From Gnetum montanum (Eukaryota; Streptophyta; Gnetopsida; Gnetales; Gnetaceae), in contig MNCI01006964.1 in the NCBI GenBank assembly GCA_015680685.1, positions 461,196 through 525,195 of the forward strand: DNA of 64,000 bases, given 5' to 3'. The notes under the pieces were generated by a model that was not told the DNA's origin, searched no databases, and worked only from the letters and a program-made list of their open reading frames with translations. Of the stretch, positions 19,430 through 31,319 are shown one piece after another. Made by a program: the position numbers and the translations under genes. Each line of letters starts with the position of its first letter. The stretch's first letter is position 1.

Positions 19430-20185
19430 CAGTGCCTAGGTGCACAATTGAAAGGAAGTATTTTAGCAGTAAGTAGTGAAACTCTTGTAGTCTATTTAAA
19501 AGTTAGAGTATTTCCCAAGTGCCTATAGTAGGAGGTCTAAGTGTGGATGGATCTTTATTTGAGCATTGTGTACCTAAGCACACCTTGTGTACGATAATAA
19601 AGATAAGCTCTTTGATTCATCCTTGTAGCACTTGAGATTTGTTTTCTTATGCATTTCTTTTATTTTTTTTCTTATGAATTTATTTTATTTTATTTTATGA
19701 ACTTTACATTTCTGTTATTAGCACAACAATTTATTTTGATTAATTAAGAAAATTGTTAAATTACACAAGCACAACCACTTTGAGCATGAATGTAACGCTT
19801 GGTAACCTAGTAACGATTAGCATTTGGTAATCCTAGCAATGTTGCACTGGTTCAAGATGTGTATGACAAGTGGGAAAAGATGCGAGTGTTTGGATTAGTT
19901 ATAACTTAGTTAATGAGTAGTTAAGCTAAATTAGTCACTTAGTTACTTCTTTGCTTCCCTACTAGTGTAGGACATAAAAACATAAAAGCTATAAAAATCA
20001 TATGCCTTAAGCTTACTTAACCATACAATTGTGACATACTGGTAAGCTTGGGAAGATAATGATCAACCAACCCATCCTTGTTCCATAAGGGCGCATAAGC
20101 ACTTAGTCCTTGGAATTCAATTAGATCATGCATGAAACACTTGTATTCATATGGTTGATCATAGGGGTATCTCGCTGCTCATCAT

Positions 20186-20205
20186 TGGCATCGTTGTCAG
20201 GGACT
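20186..20205 (+). other. tRNA-Asp-type primer binding site of Athila-1
   Basis: TGGCATCGTTGTCAGGGACT begins two bases after the LTR end. Athila elements usually have TGGCGCCGTTGCCGGGGA; here all differences are C-to-T or G-to-A at CpG or nearby positions. Confidence 0.8.
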
Positions 20206-20324
20206 TAGTTGTTAGTGTGCTAAATAGAACATAGGAAATCATTCACATCATTGGAATGGATCATTAGGGTTGGTTGAGAAAATAATAAACAAGAATAAAT
20301 TTCATACTAAACAAACAATTATGT

Positions 20325-22720
20325 CTCCTTCTTCATAAGAAAGTGACTCATCGCGTAGGTCTAAAACAGGAAATAGTCAACGGTGTAATACACATGACAT
20401 TGATCCACTAGTTACTTAACAAGTTTGAGTGGTATATATTCATCCCAATGAGTATATACTAGACTTCATCTTTATCCTCTATGAAGAGAAACAACTGCAT
20501 TGGCGAGACTTAGAAGGTAACATAGTGTTACCTCCTGATCATTCAGTCCTGAGCATGCTTCTTCATGCTCTCACATGAATTGACATGCTGCACTTACATG
20601 TAGAATAAGTTGTGCAAGACCATGAATCAAGAGAATACCATCCCACAGATGCACAATGTTAAAGGGACTTTCAATAGGAGAGACATCATAAGTCTTTGAA
20701 GGATAAGTGGTCCCAGGATGCCCCACATGTCTTTAGCAAAATGAGGCTGGATGTTCCTCCCCTTGACTTTGGCCAAGGGGTTGTGTATTAGAACCTTAAT
20801 TCCACTGTTCATAACCTAGGTTCTGATACAAACAGGCACAAAGGGTTCAAAAAGGGCCACAAACTCATGATAAAGATGAACATTTTGATCACAATGGCGA
20901 TCGGGGCTGTGACCATAGAAGAGAAGGTAGCAGATACCATCATGGTGACAATTCTCCTTCTTCTTCACCTTCACCATATCCTTCATTCTTTCCTTTAGTA
21001 TCAAGATGCAGTCATAAAGAAAAAGACCATGGAGATAATGGTAGGCAAAGTGAAATTCATAGATGAAATAGCTAGAAAAGGGGATGAGGGCACTTTAGAG
21101 AGTCATGACAAAGAAGAAGGGAGAGTAGGGAACAATGTAGGCATCATAGATGCCATGGACACAACAATCATAATGAACCCCTATTCTCTACTCGAAGTAT
21201 GTTAGACATAACTGAGGTTGTTAGAATTCCAACAAGGCACCAAAAAGATAGTAGGATCAAGAGATTAGATATGAACAACATCCCATGATTTAAAGGGGGA
21301 TACAACGCTGATCCTCAGAATCATTTATAAGCATTCCATGATGCATGTTCCATACAAAACATAGAGAACAAATGGAAAAAACTTAAGTTGTTCCCATGGA
21401 CATTAGTTAAGGAAGAAAAAAGTTGGTACTGGTCTTTAGAACTGGAATCTATTCATAGGTAGAGTACTATGTTAAAACTATTTAATGACAAGTACCAAAC
21501 ATACTCCCGAGTGTCTAACTTGTGAAAGCAAATCCAAGGCTACAAACAAGGAGGACATGAACCCTTGGATGCTACCATGGGCTAATACTATGCATTATTA
21601 CATCGTTGGCCTAGCCATGGTTATTGCAAAGGGATCAATTGCACCATCTCATGGATGGGCTTAGGCATGAAACGAGAAAAACCCTTGGGACTTATGCCCA
21701 AGGGATACTATTTGAGCTTAGGTTCCATCAAATTCAAAGACTATTGGAGCAAGTTGCTAAGAAAGAAGGTGAGCTATAGAAGAGAGAAAGTGTAGAAGAG
21801 TATAGCTAAGATCCTTCCCTTCAGAATAGGGGAGTAAGATTTTGTGAGAATGAAGAAGAGTCATCACTTGAAGAGATGGTGAATAGGAAATCTTTGTCTA
21901 ACCAAAAGATGACATCAAAAGTTTCAGCAATGGTAGACCAAATGTGGGATTCACTAGACAATAGATTTCAAACTATTCTTAAAATAGTAGAGGAGTCTAG
22001 AGAGCAAGGTAGTGAGAGAAAAAAAGAAAGAGGCCGAACATGCACATAGAAAGGGTAAGGGCAAATTTTCCATCATTAAGGAGGTTGTGGATTCAGAAAC
22101 AGACAATGATAGTGGATGCGAGATATGTCAATATGACCATCCTAAGGGATGTTTCCCTATAATCTCACATTTGTAGGAGTTTGGGATGTATGCACTCCAC
22201 CCACGATTAAACAAAAGAAAAACACCCCAAAGGTAACCTTATCCTCAAGGTAACCCAAGGTAATTCCACTAACCCTTAACATGGAAATCCACCACAATCG
22301 ATTGAGCAATATCAATAGTGGAAACACTCACAATCATGGGGAATGCCACCACCAAGGTAACAGTATCCTTACCAGCAACCTAACCCATATGGATATTGCG
22401 TGCAGTAGCCAATCTCCCCACATGACTCTACTGGTAACATCACTCCTCAACCTCACTACCAAGCTCACGAGTATTATGGAACTCCCTCTTCTAGAGATGA
22501 TACTATGCAAGCATATCATCCTTCTCATTCGACTGCATCTCTTCCATCAATAGCTCCACTACCACCTACTCCCACGATGCAAGGTAAAATCCCTACCCAA
22601 CCATAGCAACATAACACCACGAGGGCTGTTAACTCTTAACATAGTGTTGGTTCCAACAACTACATGAAAAAAAGACCTTTCTTTAGAACCAATAGTCCAA
22701 CCAAGCCCTTGCAGTCGTAA
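20325..22720 (+). pseudogene. Athila-1 gag remnant
   Basis: The start ATGTCTCCTTCTTC (MSPSS) at 20,325 matches the other two Athila copies. Capsid-like pieces occur near 21,290-21,560 (FKGGYNADPQNH, AFHDACSIQNIENKW, LFPWTLVKEEKSWYW) and a QGYKQGG motif near 21,537. Many stops and several frame changes break it. There is no usable zinc knuckle in frame. Confidence 0.75.
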
Positions 22721-23240
22721 GTGGTTGATTCCTTAGACACCTCAATATCAATCAAAACTTCGAAGCCCCCTTCAACCCAATCACCACACTCAATGCATAC
22801 GGTCATGCTAACACATGCTATCAACTATTGGATCAAAGTTGGCCACCTTTCCAAGAAATTTTCTAATCATAGGAGTCCTCTGATATACTTAGAAATTGCT
22901 AGAAATGCCCCATGCAAGGCTCTTTTGGATTTAGGTTCTAGTATCAACTTGATTTCTTAAGAAATGTACAAGGCCTAGAACCTGCCTCCATTGAAAAAGA
23001 ACAACATCCATCTAGCGTTGGTCAACCAATCCATCATTGTCCCATTGGGAATAGTGGAAGACATTGTTACCATTATTTGTGGGTGGTTGTACCTAGCTAA
23101 CTTCCTAGTGATTCAGGTAAACAACAGTAAGGGGGACTTCCTAATCATAATGGAAAGAGCATGGCTAAGCACCATCAATGCATTCCTAGGAATCCGCAAT
23201 ATTTCCCTAGAAATATCAAAGAAAAATACATTTGGAAAGA
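22721..23240 (+). pseudogene. Athila-1 aspartic protease remnant
   Basis: The catalytic loop is CKALLDLGSSINLIS near 22,913-22,957, where DSGSS is usual (Athila-2 has LLDSGSSVNLIS); Ser is replaced by Leu. A stop follows at once. Downstream pieces LALVNQSIIVPLGIVEDIV and FLIIMERAWLSTIN are the flap and the C-terminal strand. It is inactive. Confidence 0.78.
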
Positions 23241-23445
23241 TTAAGAAGAAGAAATTTCCATGCATTGCATATAGTGACATAGGGTGTAATTGTATGCAGA
23301 GGTCATGGTTTGTGCAAAGTTTAGCATTACTTACATGCAATTAGTGTGAACAAGTGATTAACATACAAAGATTCCAATATGTAATAGCCACATGATAGGA
23401 AGACACCCAATGGCTAACAGCTAACCAAGAAAGCAGTTCACTCAT

Positions 23446-24686
23446 ATGCATGGAACCAAGGGTTTGACTTGTGCTTACATCGATAACATAGACACATTAG
23501 AGCAAGTCCATTGCCAAATTCTAATTTTTAACCTTCAAAATATTAATTGGGGGAAGTTAAAAATCCCTAAGAAATGTAAGAAGGATCCCCTCAAGCTAAA
23601 ACCATTGCCCACTGGTATGGAATACATGTTCATTAAAAATGAAAAACCAGTAATTATTAACGCTAAGCTTGCTCCTCAATAGAAAGAAGAACTGCTAAAG
23701 GTAATAAATAAATGATTAGAAGCCTTCTCTTGGTCATATCCTCAATTAACTAGAATAGATCCTAGGATATGCCAACATAGAATTTACATTGATCCCTCCA
23801 TGAAGCCTTGAAGATAACCATAGAGGTGATTGAACCCTAAGTTGAAGCAAGTAGTTAAGGAAGAAATTGAACAGCTTCTCAAGGCTGGGTTCATATACCC
23901 CATTGTTGATAGCAAATGGGTTAGCCCCTTAGTTATTGTGCATAAAAGGGAGAAAAATGGAGGATGTGCATAGATTTCAAGCTACTAAATATGGCAACAT
24001 TCAAAGATCACTTTCCATTGCCATTTGTTAACCAAGTCTTAGACACCATCACAAGGCATCACTATTACAATTTTCTAGATGGATATAGCAGATATAACCA
24101 AATACAAATAGCCCCAGCAGACCAAGCCAAGACTACGTTCACCAATCCTTGGGGGACATTCGCATACAAATAGATGTCATTTGGCTTATGCAATGCCCTT
24201 ACAAGATTTCAACAACTACTTCTAAGCATATTCCAACAACAGATAAGGAATGGCATGGTGGTCTTTATGGATGACTTCTCCACTTATGAAGCAAACCTTG
24301 ATCAAGCCTTGGATTGGCTAGAGAAAGTGTTAAAAATATGTGTAGAAACCAATTTGAGGCTCAACTGGTAGAAAAGCCATTTGATGGTCCAAGAAGGTGT
24401 AGTACTATGGCACAAAATCTCACACACAGGGATAGAGGTAGACCTTGAGAAAATCAAAATTATCCAAGGAATTACCTGTCAATCGAAAACTATCAAAGAT
24501 ATTTGGTTATTCCTTGGACATACTGACAACTATAGCAGATTTATTAAGAAATTTTCAACTGGCAACTATAGTAGATTTATTAAGAACTTTTCAAAGGTTT
24601 CCAAACCATTGGTGGAAATAACGAAAAAGGACTTACCTTTCGAGTGGACCAAAGAATGCGAATTAGCTTTCCAAACTATGAAATAA
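23446..24686 (+). pseudogene. Athila-1 reverse transcriptase
   Basis: Motifs in order: PLVIVHKRE, CIDFKLLNMATF, DHFPLPFVNQVLD, FLDGYSRYNQI, NPWGTFAYK then MSFGLCNA, and catalytic FMDDFSTYE, which is intact. Stops at 23,680 (TAG), 24,171 (TAG) and 24,369 (TAG) stand where the family has Gln (APQQ, FAYRQ, NWQK). At 24,529-24,600 a 36-bp in-frame duplication repeats NYSRFIK, not present in Athila-2. The connection motif FEWTKECELAFQTMK closes the domain. Confidence 0.88.
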
Positions 24687-24719
24687 AAGCTAGTAGGAAC
24701 ACCCATTCTACAAGCTCCT

Positions 24720-25130
24720 AATTGGTCTAGACATTCCATAACATGACTGACATGTCCAACTATGCTTTAGGAGTCATACTTACATAGTTAGATGACCAAA
24801 AATGTTCTTATTACATCCACTTTGGAAGTAGAAGTATCACTAGTGCTTAACTTAACTACACTACCACAGAGAAAGAATTAATAGCTGTAGTGTTTACACT
24901 AGAAAAGTTTAGACACTATCTATTGGAATATAAAGTATATATATATACAGATCATAGTGCAATCCAGTTCGTCATGAATAAGCCAATGGTAAGCCCTCAT
25001 ATCATACGATGACTTGTAATATTACAAAAGTTCGAGTTAATGATGATCGATCGCAAGGGCACCAAGAATGTAGTTGTTGATCATTTCTCTTAGTTGCAAT
25101 CAGACAACAAAAAGGATGAGTATCCAATTT
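24720..25130 (+). pseudogene. Athila-1 RNase H
   Basis: A frame with stops shows NYALGVILT, YTTTEKELIAVVFTLEKFRHYL and VYIYTDHSAIQFVMNK, the typical Ty3 RNase H blocks with the third catalytic Asp (TDH) present. A block around RKGTKNVVVDHFS closes the domain. Confidence 0.8.
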
Positions 25131-25379
25131 TTGATCATTTCCTTGATGAATTTCTCTTTTCTAGTGTAGTGAATAATCAATCACCCATGGAGACAAACTG
25201 GTACAGTAGCATTCTCACCTATCTTCTCACCCAAAAAACACCATAAGAGTTAAACCTTAAAAGAAACAATAATTTCTTCACTGAGCCAAGTACTTTATAG
25301 AGATCAATGGGAAACTTTACCAAGTGTGTCTCGATGGCTTGGTTCGATGGTGTGTTCCCGATATAGATCAACTATGAGT

Positions 25380-26447
25380 TCTCCAAGATGCTCATGAGGG
25401 TCCTTGAGGGGGTCATTACACTGGGAGATGAATGACCATCAAGATCTTGCTTGCAGGGTATTATTAGCCTATATTATTTTAGGATGCCCATCATTTTGTC
25501 CAATTTTGTGAGTGTTATCAACATGATGGGGGAATGACTGCTAGAATGGAGGGTTTGCAATAATGGATTCAACCATTAGAACCCTTCAACATTTGGGGAA
25601 TTGATTTTATGGGGCCAATTACACTAATGTCTAATGGAAAAGGTTATACTATTGTTGCCATTGATTACCTAAAAAAATGGGTAGAAGTAGTAGTTATTAA
25701 ATATTGTACATCATCTACAGCTACACGATTTATTCAACAAAAAATCATAAATAGGTTTGGTGTGCCACATGTAGTTATTTTAGACAATGGTACACACTTC
25801 ACAGGTGCAACTTTTCAGAAATTAATGCAATGCTTAAGGGTTGAGCATAAATTGACTACACCATACCACCCCTAAGAAAATGGTCAAGCAGAAGTCACCA
25901 AAAAGGAGATTACAAAGATATTGACAAGAGCCATTAGCAAGTTTAGGCGAGAATGGAGCACTAAATTGAATGATGCTCTTTGGGAGTACCACTCCACATG
26001 GAAACTCCCTATAGGATACTCTCCCTATGAGTTAGTGTATAATAAATTACCGATGCTTCCCATTCAAACTAAGCTTCGTATACTATCCATGGCATGTAAC
26101 CTCAACCTTGATCTTGACCTAGCATAGAGACAAAGTTAGTAACCCTTAATTTGCTAGATGAAAATTGACTAGCTACCCTATCATCTAATGAATTGCACAA
26201 GACATTCAATAAGCAATGTCATGACCTAAGGATTAGGAAAGTTAAATATCAACCGGGAGATAAGGTTCTCCACTGGAATCCCATAGATGTACCGCAACGT
26301 ACTCAATTTCAAACACTATGGGAAGGACGTTATATTATTTACACAACTTTTCCTTCAGGGGCCATGACAATATACAAACCTGAGAGCCCAGACAAGAAAC
26401 TCTTGGTCAATGTGAAACAAACCAAACCTTCCAGGAGCTTAGGATAG
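25380..26447 (+). pseudogene. Athila-1 integrase
   Basis: The zinc-binding end appears as FCECYQHDGGMT near 25,510. The core has GIDFMGPITLMSNGK, AIDYLKKWVE, VVILDNGTHF and GQAEVTKKE, so the three catalytic acids Asp-Asp-Glu are all present. A stop (TAA 25,873) sits in PYHPQENG where Gln is usual. The C-terminal part at 26,193-26,440 (HDLRIRKVKYQPGDKVLHWN, LWEGRYIIY) is in another frame. Athila-2 has the same C-terminal segment at 50,539-50,237. Confidence 0.85.
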
Positions 26448-28454
26448 CCAGTACACATGCTATCTCTCTTGATGGACAACTCTGCTCACTATTTTAGATC
26501 TCCTCCTTCCAACTTAGTCATGTGGGAGATGGCCACCTATGCTAATCATTCTAGGCCCTTAGTTCTTTTTGAATTTTTGTTTTACACACTCTTTATTTTA
26601 CACATTCTTTTAACTTTTCTTATTTTTGTTTTACACCATCACTCATATTTTTACTATTTCTTTGTTTACTTAATTTACTTTTATTCATCATCTAATAAGT
26701 GCTCATGATGGTGGATTGAATTATATCATATTGATTGCTAATGTTTGGTTTTTACCTTTGAATTATCATGCTAATATTAAGGTATGGTTCTTTTGGTAAA
26801 ACAGGCAATGAGTCCACACCGTCCACTCATCCATATAACTCTATGGTCTCCTTTGGCTTGGAACGGTATAGTCCCCTTTTTCTAAGTAAAATTGTTAATG
26901 AATTGGTGGCTGGGTATTTTTCAAACCAAGGAAAGACTCATCAGATGAAAAGGATGTGACTTCAAGGGGATTTGATGCATTGGTGCTGACCATTCCCTTA
27001 GGTGCTTGGATTCTTTTTCTTCGATTTTCTTTCCATTCTAACATTGTTCAAATATCAGGAAGTTGAGTGAATAAATATAAGTCTTTTCATGGTGTGGTTT
27101 TCATGCATAAACACCCAAAAAGAAAGAGAAAAAGGTGAGAATTCAAAGCACACCGCTTAGACATAATAAAGCAATATGGGCTACAAGCACTGGTTATGGC
27201 ACTGGAAAGACATGTTACCCATGCCTGAAGGTTCCCTCTAACTAAGGCCTTTTCGTGCCTCCTGCTTCTCCATCTCACTCTCCTTGGGATGGTGTTCACT
27301 ATTTGCGAAAGCATTCTTATTGCCTGAAGAGGATGGATTGGCCAAGTGTCTTGATGCAAGGTCACTGAATGTGGTTGGTTTGAGTTTGGATTTAGGATGA
27401 GTTCTACTTAGTTATCTTAACCATGAAATACAGAACGGGCTTTACACAACCTTGTTCTTGGGATTCCATTCCATTCTCTTCTCTCCATATTTATTTCCAT
27501 TTTCCACCTCATTGCTGGTTTTATCATTAGTCTATTTTGCGTTGATACATTATTTTTCTTTGGTGAATTCGTATGGGTAAGTTTTTAACTCTTGCTTCCA
27601 AATGAAATTCCTAGAGCCTATAAACTCTTTGGTTTGTGGGTTTGTTAGGGCATAAAGGGCATGATCTTGCTTTGGGGAGGATCCACTAGAATTTATTTTT
27701 GGTGCAATTATTAACTTCATTCCCTTAAAAATTTTCTATAATCAATCATTTCTTGTTTCATCCCCATCTATGACATCCATTTTATTGGCATTGCCATTGA
27801 TATTTTTCATCTTTCTTATTCCTCATGTTTTTCCATCTTATAGCTATCAGAGGTTTGCACTTACTTGTGGCGGCCCTAGCACAAATTTTTCAATTTTTTC
27901 CATTTTACTAATTGCCTAACCCCTACACCTTGGATCGTTGACAATGATAAATCTCCAAACTAGTTTCTGCCATAAGCACAACTCAGCCAATGCATTTCAT
28001 ATCAAGGTAAGGTATCAACTACATTGTGGATTATCTATCCTTGCTCATTTGTTATTGTGTTGTGTGTGTAGATGGTGATCATACAAACAATGGAGTAGGA
28101 GTAGGCTTAGAGGAAGCACTCAAGATGGACTGAAACTAGAGCATTTACAAAAGGAGCAAGTTTGGTGGCATGGTTATGGATAAACAATAGAAGGTGAAAT
28201 CTTGGCATTGGTGGCAACACACTCCATCTTCTTTCTCTCTCTTTTTCTCTTCAAGCTACGAAATAAAGGCTTGGATGTCATTTATGTATGAGTGTTCACC
28301 ATAATGGTCATGAACACTAATTTTGTAATATGCTTATTGATCCGTTCACTAGGCATGTTGAGTCTATCATCCCATTCCACCATCAATTGTCAATTAGTCA
28401 ATAATCCCATGCCTTCCCAATATTTTGTAAGGAACTCAAGGATAAGTTTTCATT
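26448..28454 (+). other. Athila-1 3' non-coding region
   Basis: About 2 kb with T-rich stretches and no recognisable frame. It is homologous in reverse to 48,270-50,200 in Athila-2, showing that this region belongs to the family. No envelope-like gene is seen in either copy. Confidence 0.7.
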
Positions 28455-28456
28455 CA

Positions 28457-28468
28457 GTTGTGGGGGTA
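28457..28468 (+). other. Polypurine tract of Athila-1
   Basis: GTTGTGGGGGTA lies directly before the 3' LTR start TGATGAG. The same GTGGGGGTA, in reverse, adjoins the LTRs at 39,661 and 33,765. Confidence 0.75.
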
Positions 28469-29459
28469 TGATGAGTTACTCTAGTAGTTATTCTAATTAT
28501 TAGCATAGTTACTCTAGCGGTTACTCTAGTAGTTACTTTAATTATTAAAGTGATTACTCTAGCAGTTATTCTAATTATTAGAGCGGTTACTCTAGTGGTT
28601 ACTTTAATAATTTTTCTAATTATTAAAGTGATTACTCTAGTGGGTACTTTAGCAATTATTCTAATTATTAGAGTGGTTACTCTAATTATTAGAGTAGTTG
28701 CTCCCAAGCCTATAAATATAGTGCCCAGGCACACAATTGAAAGGAAGTATTTTAGCAGTTAAGTAGCGAAACTTTTGTAGTTTGTTTGAAAGTTAGAGTA
28801 TTTTCCAAGTTCCCACAGCAAGAGGTATAAGTGTGGATGGATCTTTATTTAGGAATTGTGTACCTAAGCACACCTTGTGTATGACAATAAAGACGAGCTC
28901 TTTGATTCATCCTTGCAGCACTTGAGATTTGTTTTCTTATGCATTTATTTTATTTTATTTTATTTTATTTTATGCACTTTACATTTCTATTTTTAGCACA
29001 AAAATTCATTTTGATCAATTAATGAAATCGTTAAATTACACAAGCACGACCACTTCAAGCATGTGTGTAATGCTTGGTAACCTGGTAACAATTAGCGTTT
29101 GGTAATCCCAGTAGTGTTGCACTAGTTTAGGATGTGTACAACAAGTGGGAATGGATGTTCATGTTAGGATTAGTTAGAACTTAGTTAATGAGTAGTTAAG
29201 TTAAATTAGTCACTTAGTTACCTCTTTCCTTCACTACTAGCACAGAACATAAAAACATAAAAGCTATAAAAATCATATGCCTCAAGCTTACTTAACCATA
29301 CAATCATGACATACAGGTAAGCCTAGGAAGATAATGATTAACCAACCCATCCTTGTTCTACAAGGGCGCATAAGCACTTAGTCCTTGGAATTCGATCGAA
29401 TTGTGTGTGAAACGCTCATATTCGTATGGTTGAGCGTAGGGGTACCTCACCACTCATCA
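28469..29459 (+). repeat. Athila-1 3' LTR (991 bp)
   Basis: It starts TGATGAGTTACTC and ends CACTCATCA, clearly homologous to 19,208-20,184 but with many substitutions and a different number of U3 units, so the insertion is old. Confidence 0.9.
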
Positions 29460-29464
29460 CTTTA

Positions 29465-30560
29465 TTTCTTCTATTTTAAGCCTTTTAATTCTAAATCATG
29501 TCTCCAATTTTTCACTTTAGAAGCAATGTGTTCTCAAATTGTATCCACCAACATGATATCATCTATAAATGTCATATGCCAAGGGATTTCATCTTGTATT
29601 TCCTTTATTAACTCATCCATAACAATAGCAAATAAGTACTAGTAAAGTACATACCTTGATGTAGATCTACTACAATTTGAAAATTAGATGTGATTCCACA
29701 AGCTGTTGTAATTCTAATTTTAGCTACATGTCTTCAATTAGTCTAATATATTTATCAATGATGGTTTTCCTCTACAAGATCCATCAAATAATAGGAAGTG
29801 TTGGAACCTCAAAATAATTATATAGAAACATCCCAAGATATATAGTCTAATTAGAACTATATAACTTAGCATTGCCCACCAAAATTGAACCCATGACTTG
29901 GAGCTTTCAAATCAAGACTCTTACCACTAGGATAACACTTAATTATAGACCCACCAAATAATATCTCTAGGCATTTTATCATATATTTTTTCCAAGTTAA
30001 TAAAGATCACATGTCAAGTTTCTCTATCTTTTCTTTTCTCTATTAATTTTGGAATTAAGAAAATAGCCTCTATAGTATATCTCTTTAACATAAATCCAAA
30101 TTAATTTTTATAATTTTGTTGATTTAATTTTAAAATGTTGTTTTATGTGTATCTTCCAAAGCTTTATAGTATGACCTATTAGCTGAATCCCTTTATAGTT
30201 TGCACAACTTTGCATGTCTCGATTTTTGTGAATAGGAATAATGATGTGTTTTCTTTGGTTTTTATACATTGTTTCATATTTTAAATTTTTATTAATAATC
30301 ATATTATCCATTAAACTCATATCCCTCCCAATGTTTTCCAATCTTATATAAGAATTTTACCTTGTACAATAGCTTTTCCATGGATTTCTTATTATAACAT
30401 AATATCATAAACTCTTTCTTATTTCATGGTTTACATATGAAATCATTTTAAATGTTTTATAAAGAACTTCAAAATCTCATTTGCATCCTTTTAATTCTTG
30501 TTCTTCTTTATATCTTGAAGGTCTCATTTCGAAATGCTTGACATTTAATTGACAATTATA
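29465..30560 (-). mobile_element. RTE-clade LINE fragment (reverse transcriptase part)
   Basis: The minus strand gives YKGIQLIGHTIKLWK (family: NYRGIKLMSHTMKLWERV) near 30,170 and, nearer 29,600, VMDELIKEIQDEIPWH followed by FIDDI, the RTE reverse transcriptase core with its catalytic Asp pair. Stops and frameshifts are frequent. A SINE-like copy (29,794-29,950) interrupts it. Confidence 0.75.
29794..29950 (-). mobile_element. tRNA-derived SINE-like copy 1
   Basis: On the minus strand the head has a pol III A-box-like CTAGTGGTAAGAG and a B-box-like GGGTTCAATTTTGG, as in a tRNA, followed by an AT-rich tail ending ..GAGGTTCCAACACTTCC. The copy is flanked by CCATCAAATAATA (29,781-29,793) and CCACCAAATAATA (29,951-29,963), a 13-bp duplication with one mismatch. 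The tail is shared with copy 2. It sits inside RTE LINE sequence. Confidence 0.72.
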
Positions 30561-30919
30561 TTCTTCTAATACAATATTATGTAATTTGATATCATCTTTC
30601 TACATTATAATGTATTACTCATTATTATTGATACTAGTTATTATTTTGTTTTATTTCTATAGGTCAACTTTTAAATTCTAGTGTGTTCTTTAATTTCTTA
30701 TAATTTATAGTTCATACATTTAAAATTGTTGAAAAGGGCTACTTTGAAAGTCAAAATGCATAAATCTTTTTTTCCCTGCACACATGTTGACTTATCAATA
30801 TATGTAAAAGTTGACCACATATATAAATAACTGAAATTTGAAATAGTTACCAAACTATTTGATTTCATGTATAGGCACTTTAATTTGCATCATGAACACC
30901 ATAACACTGACCCAATAAA

Positions 30920-31310
30920 ATAAGGTTGGTTACATGAGTTTTCTTTCATCATTTACCTCTATGAAAAGATGAATGTTTGCCTATTTACAATTTTTTAAAG
31001 ATAATCCTTATTTTTTCTAGTATGTTTTTGATCTTCCCTTAAATAACTTTTGTAAAATAATCATGTGGTAACATTTTTTTAATAGATTAGGAGATGTTGG
31101 AGCCTAAAATAATTTGACTATAGGTACACTCCAAAACATACAGCTTACATGATATATTAGAAGAGTTATAAAAGAATATAACTATGTTTTATGTATGACT
31201 CAAACTAGCAACCTTGTGTATAACAAGACAATGAGCTAACTACTTGAGCCACCTATAATAGACAATATGTTTTAATAGGTTCATTATCTAATTTTATTTT
31301 GTACATATTC
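30920..31310 (-). mobile_element. RTE-clade LINE 3' fragment, interrupted by SINE copy 2
   Basis: 30,920-31,088 matches the fragment at 14,700-14,860 (words CATGAAAAGAT, GTGGTAACATTTTTT). The match resumes after the SINE at 31,282. No open frame remains. Confidence 0.6.
31089..31269 (-). mobile_element. tRNA-derived SINE-like copy 2
   Basis: The minus strand has a tRNA-like A box GGCTCAAGTAGTTAGCTC and B box GCTAGTTTGAGTC, then a tail ending ATTTTAGGCTCCAACATCTCCT, homologous to the tail of copy 1 although the heads differ. It is flanked by TTTTAATAGATT (31,077-31,088) and TTTTAATAGGTT (31,270-31,281), a 12-bp duplication with one mismatch. Confidence 0.72.
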
Positions 31311-31319
31311 CACTATTTG

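Larger units (their letters stand above)
19208..20184 (+). repeat. Athila-1 5' LTR (977 bp)
   Basis: It starts TGATGAGAGTGG and ends CTCATCA. The first 200 bp are an array of short units such as GTTACTCTAGTAGTTATTC interleaved with TCTAATTATTAGAG. The TATA box TATAAATA is at 19,422-19,429. The R/U5 part contains the word GGTACACAATGCTC (in reverse) shared with the LTR of Athila-0. Confidence 0.9.
19208..29459 (+). mobile_element. Athila-1: full-length Athila-type Ty3/gypsy retrotransposon
   Basis: LTRs lie at 19,208-20,184 and 28,469-29,459 with TGATGAG...CTCATCA ends. The tRNA-Asp-type primer site follows the first LTR and the polypurine tract GTTGTGGGGGTA precedes the second. Flanking bases are CTTTC on the left and CTTTA on the right, a 4/5 target duplication. 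Between them are gag, protease, RT, RNase H and integrase in the usual Ty3 order, with many stops and frameshifts. No envelope-like frame follows integrase. The copy is dead but structurally complete. Confidence 0.92.

Noticed and set aside
19194-19476. Overlapping frames on both strands rich in Val, Thr, Leu and Ile
   Set aside because: They are read-through of the U3 microrepeat array in the Athila-1 LTR; the 3' LTR (28,450-28,762) gives the same kind of frames. Not genes.
22281-22553. 90-codon plus-strand frame in Athila-1
   Set aside because: Out of frame with the surrounding gag remnant; the Pro/Gln/Tyr-rich gag linker lies in a neighbouring frame.
26457-26708. Frame after Athila-1 integrase as an envelope-like gene
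   Set aside because: T-rich low-complexity hydrophobic sequence with no conservation of frame in Athila-2.
31089-31269. Possible functional tRNA gene
   Set aside because: Only A and B boxes are tRNA-like; no acceptor stem or anticodon arm folds, and target duplications show a SINE-type insertion.
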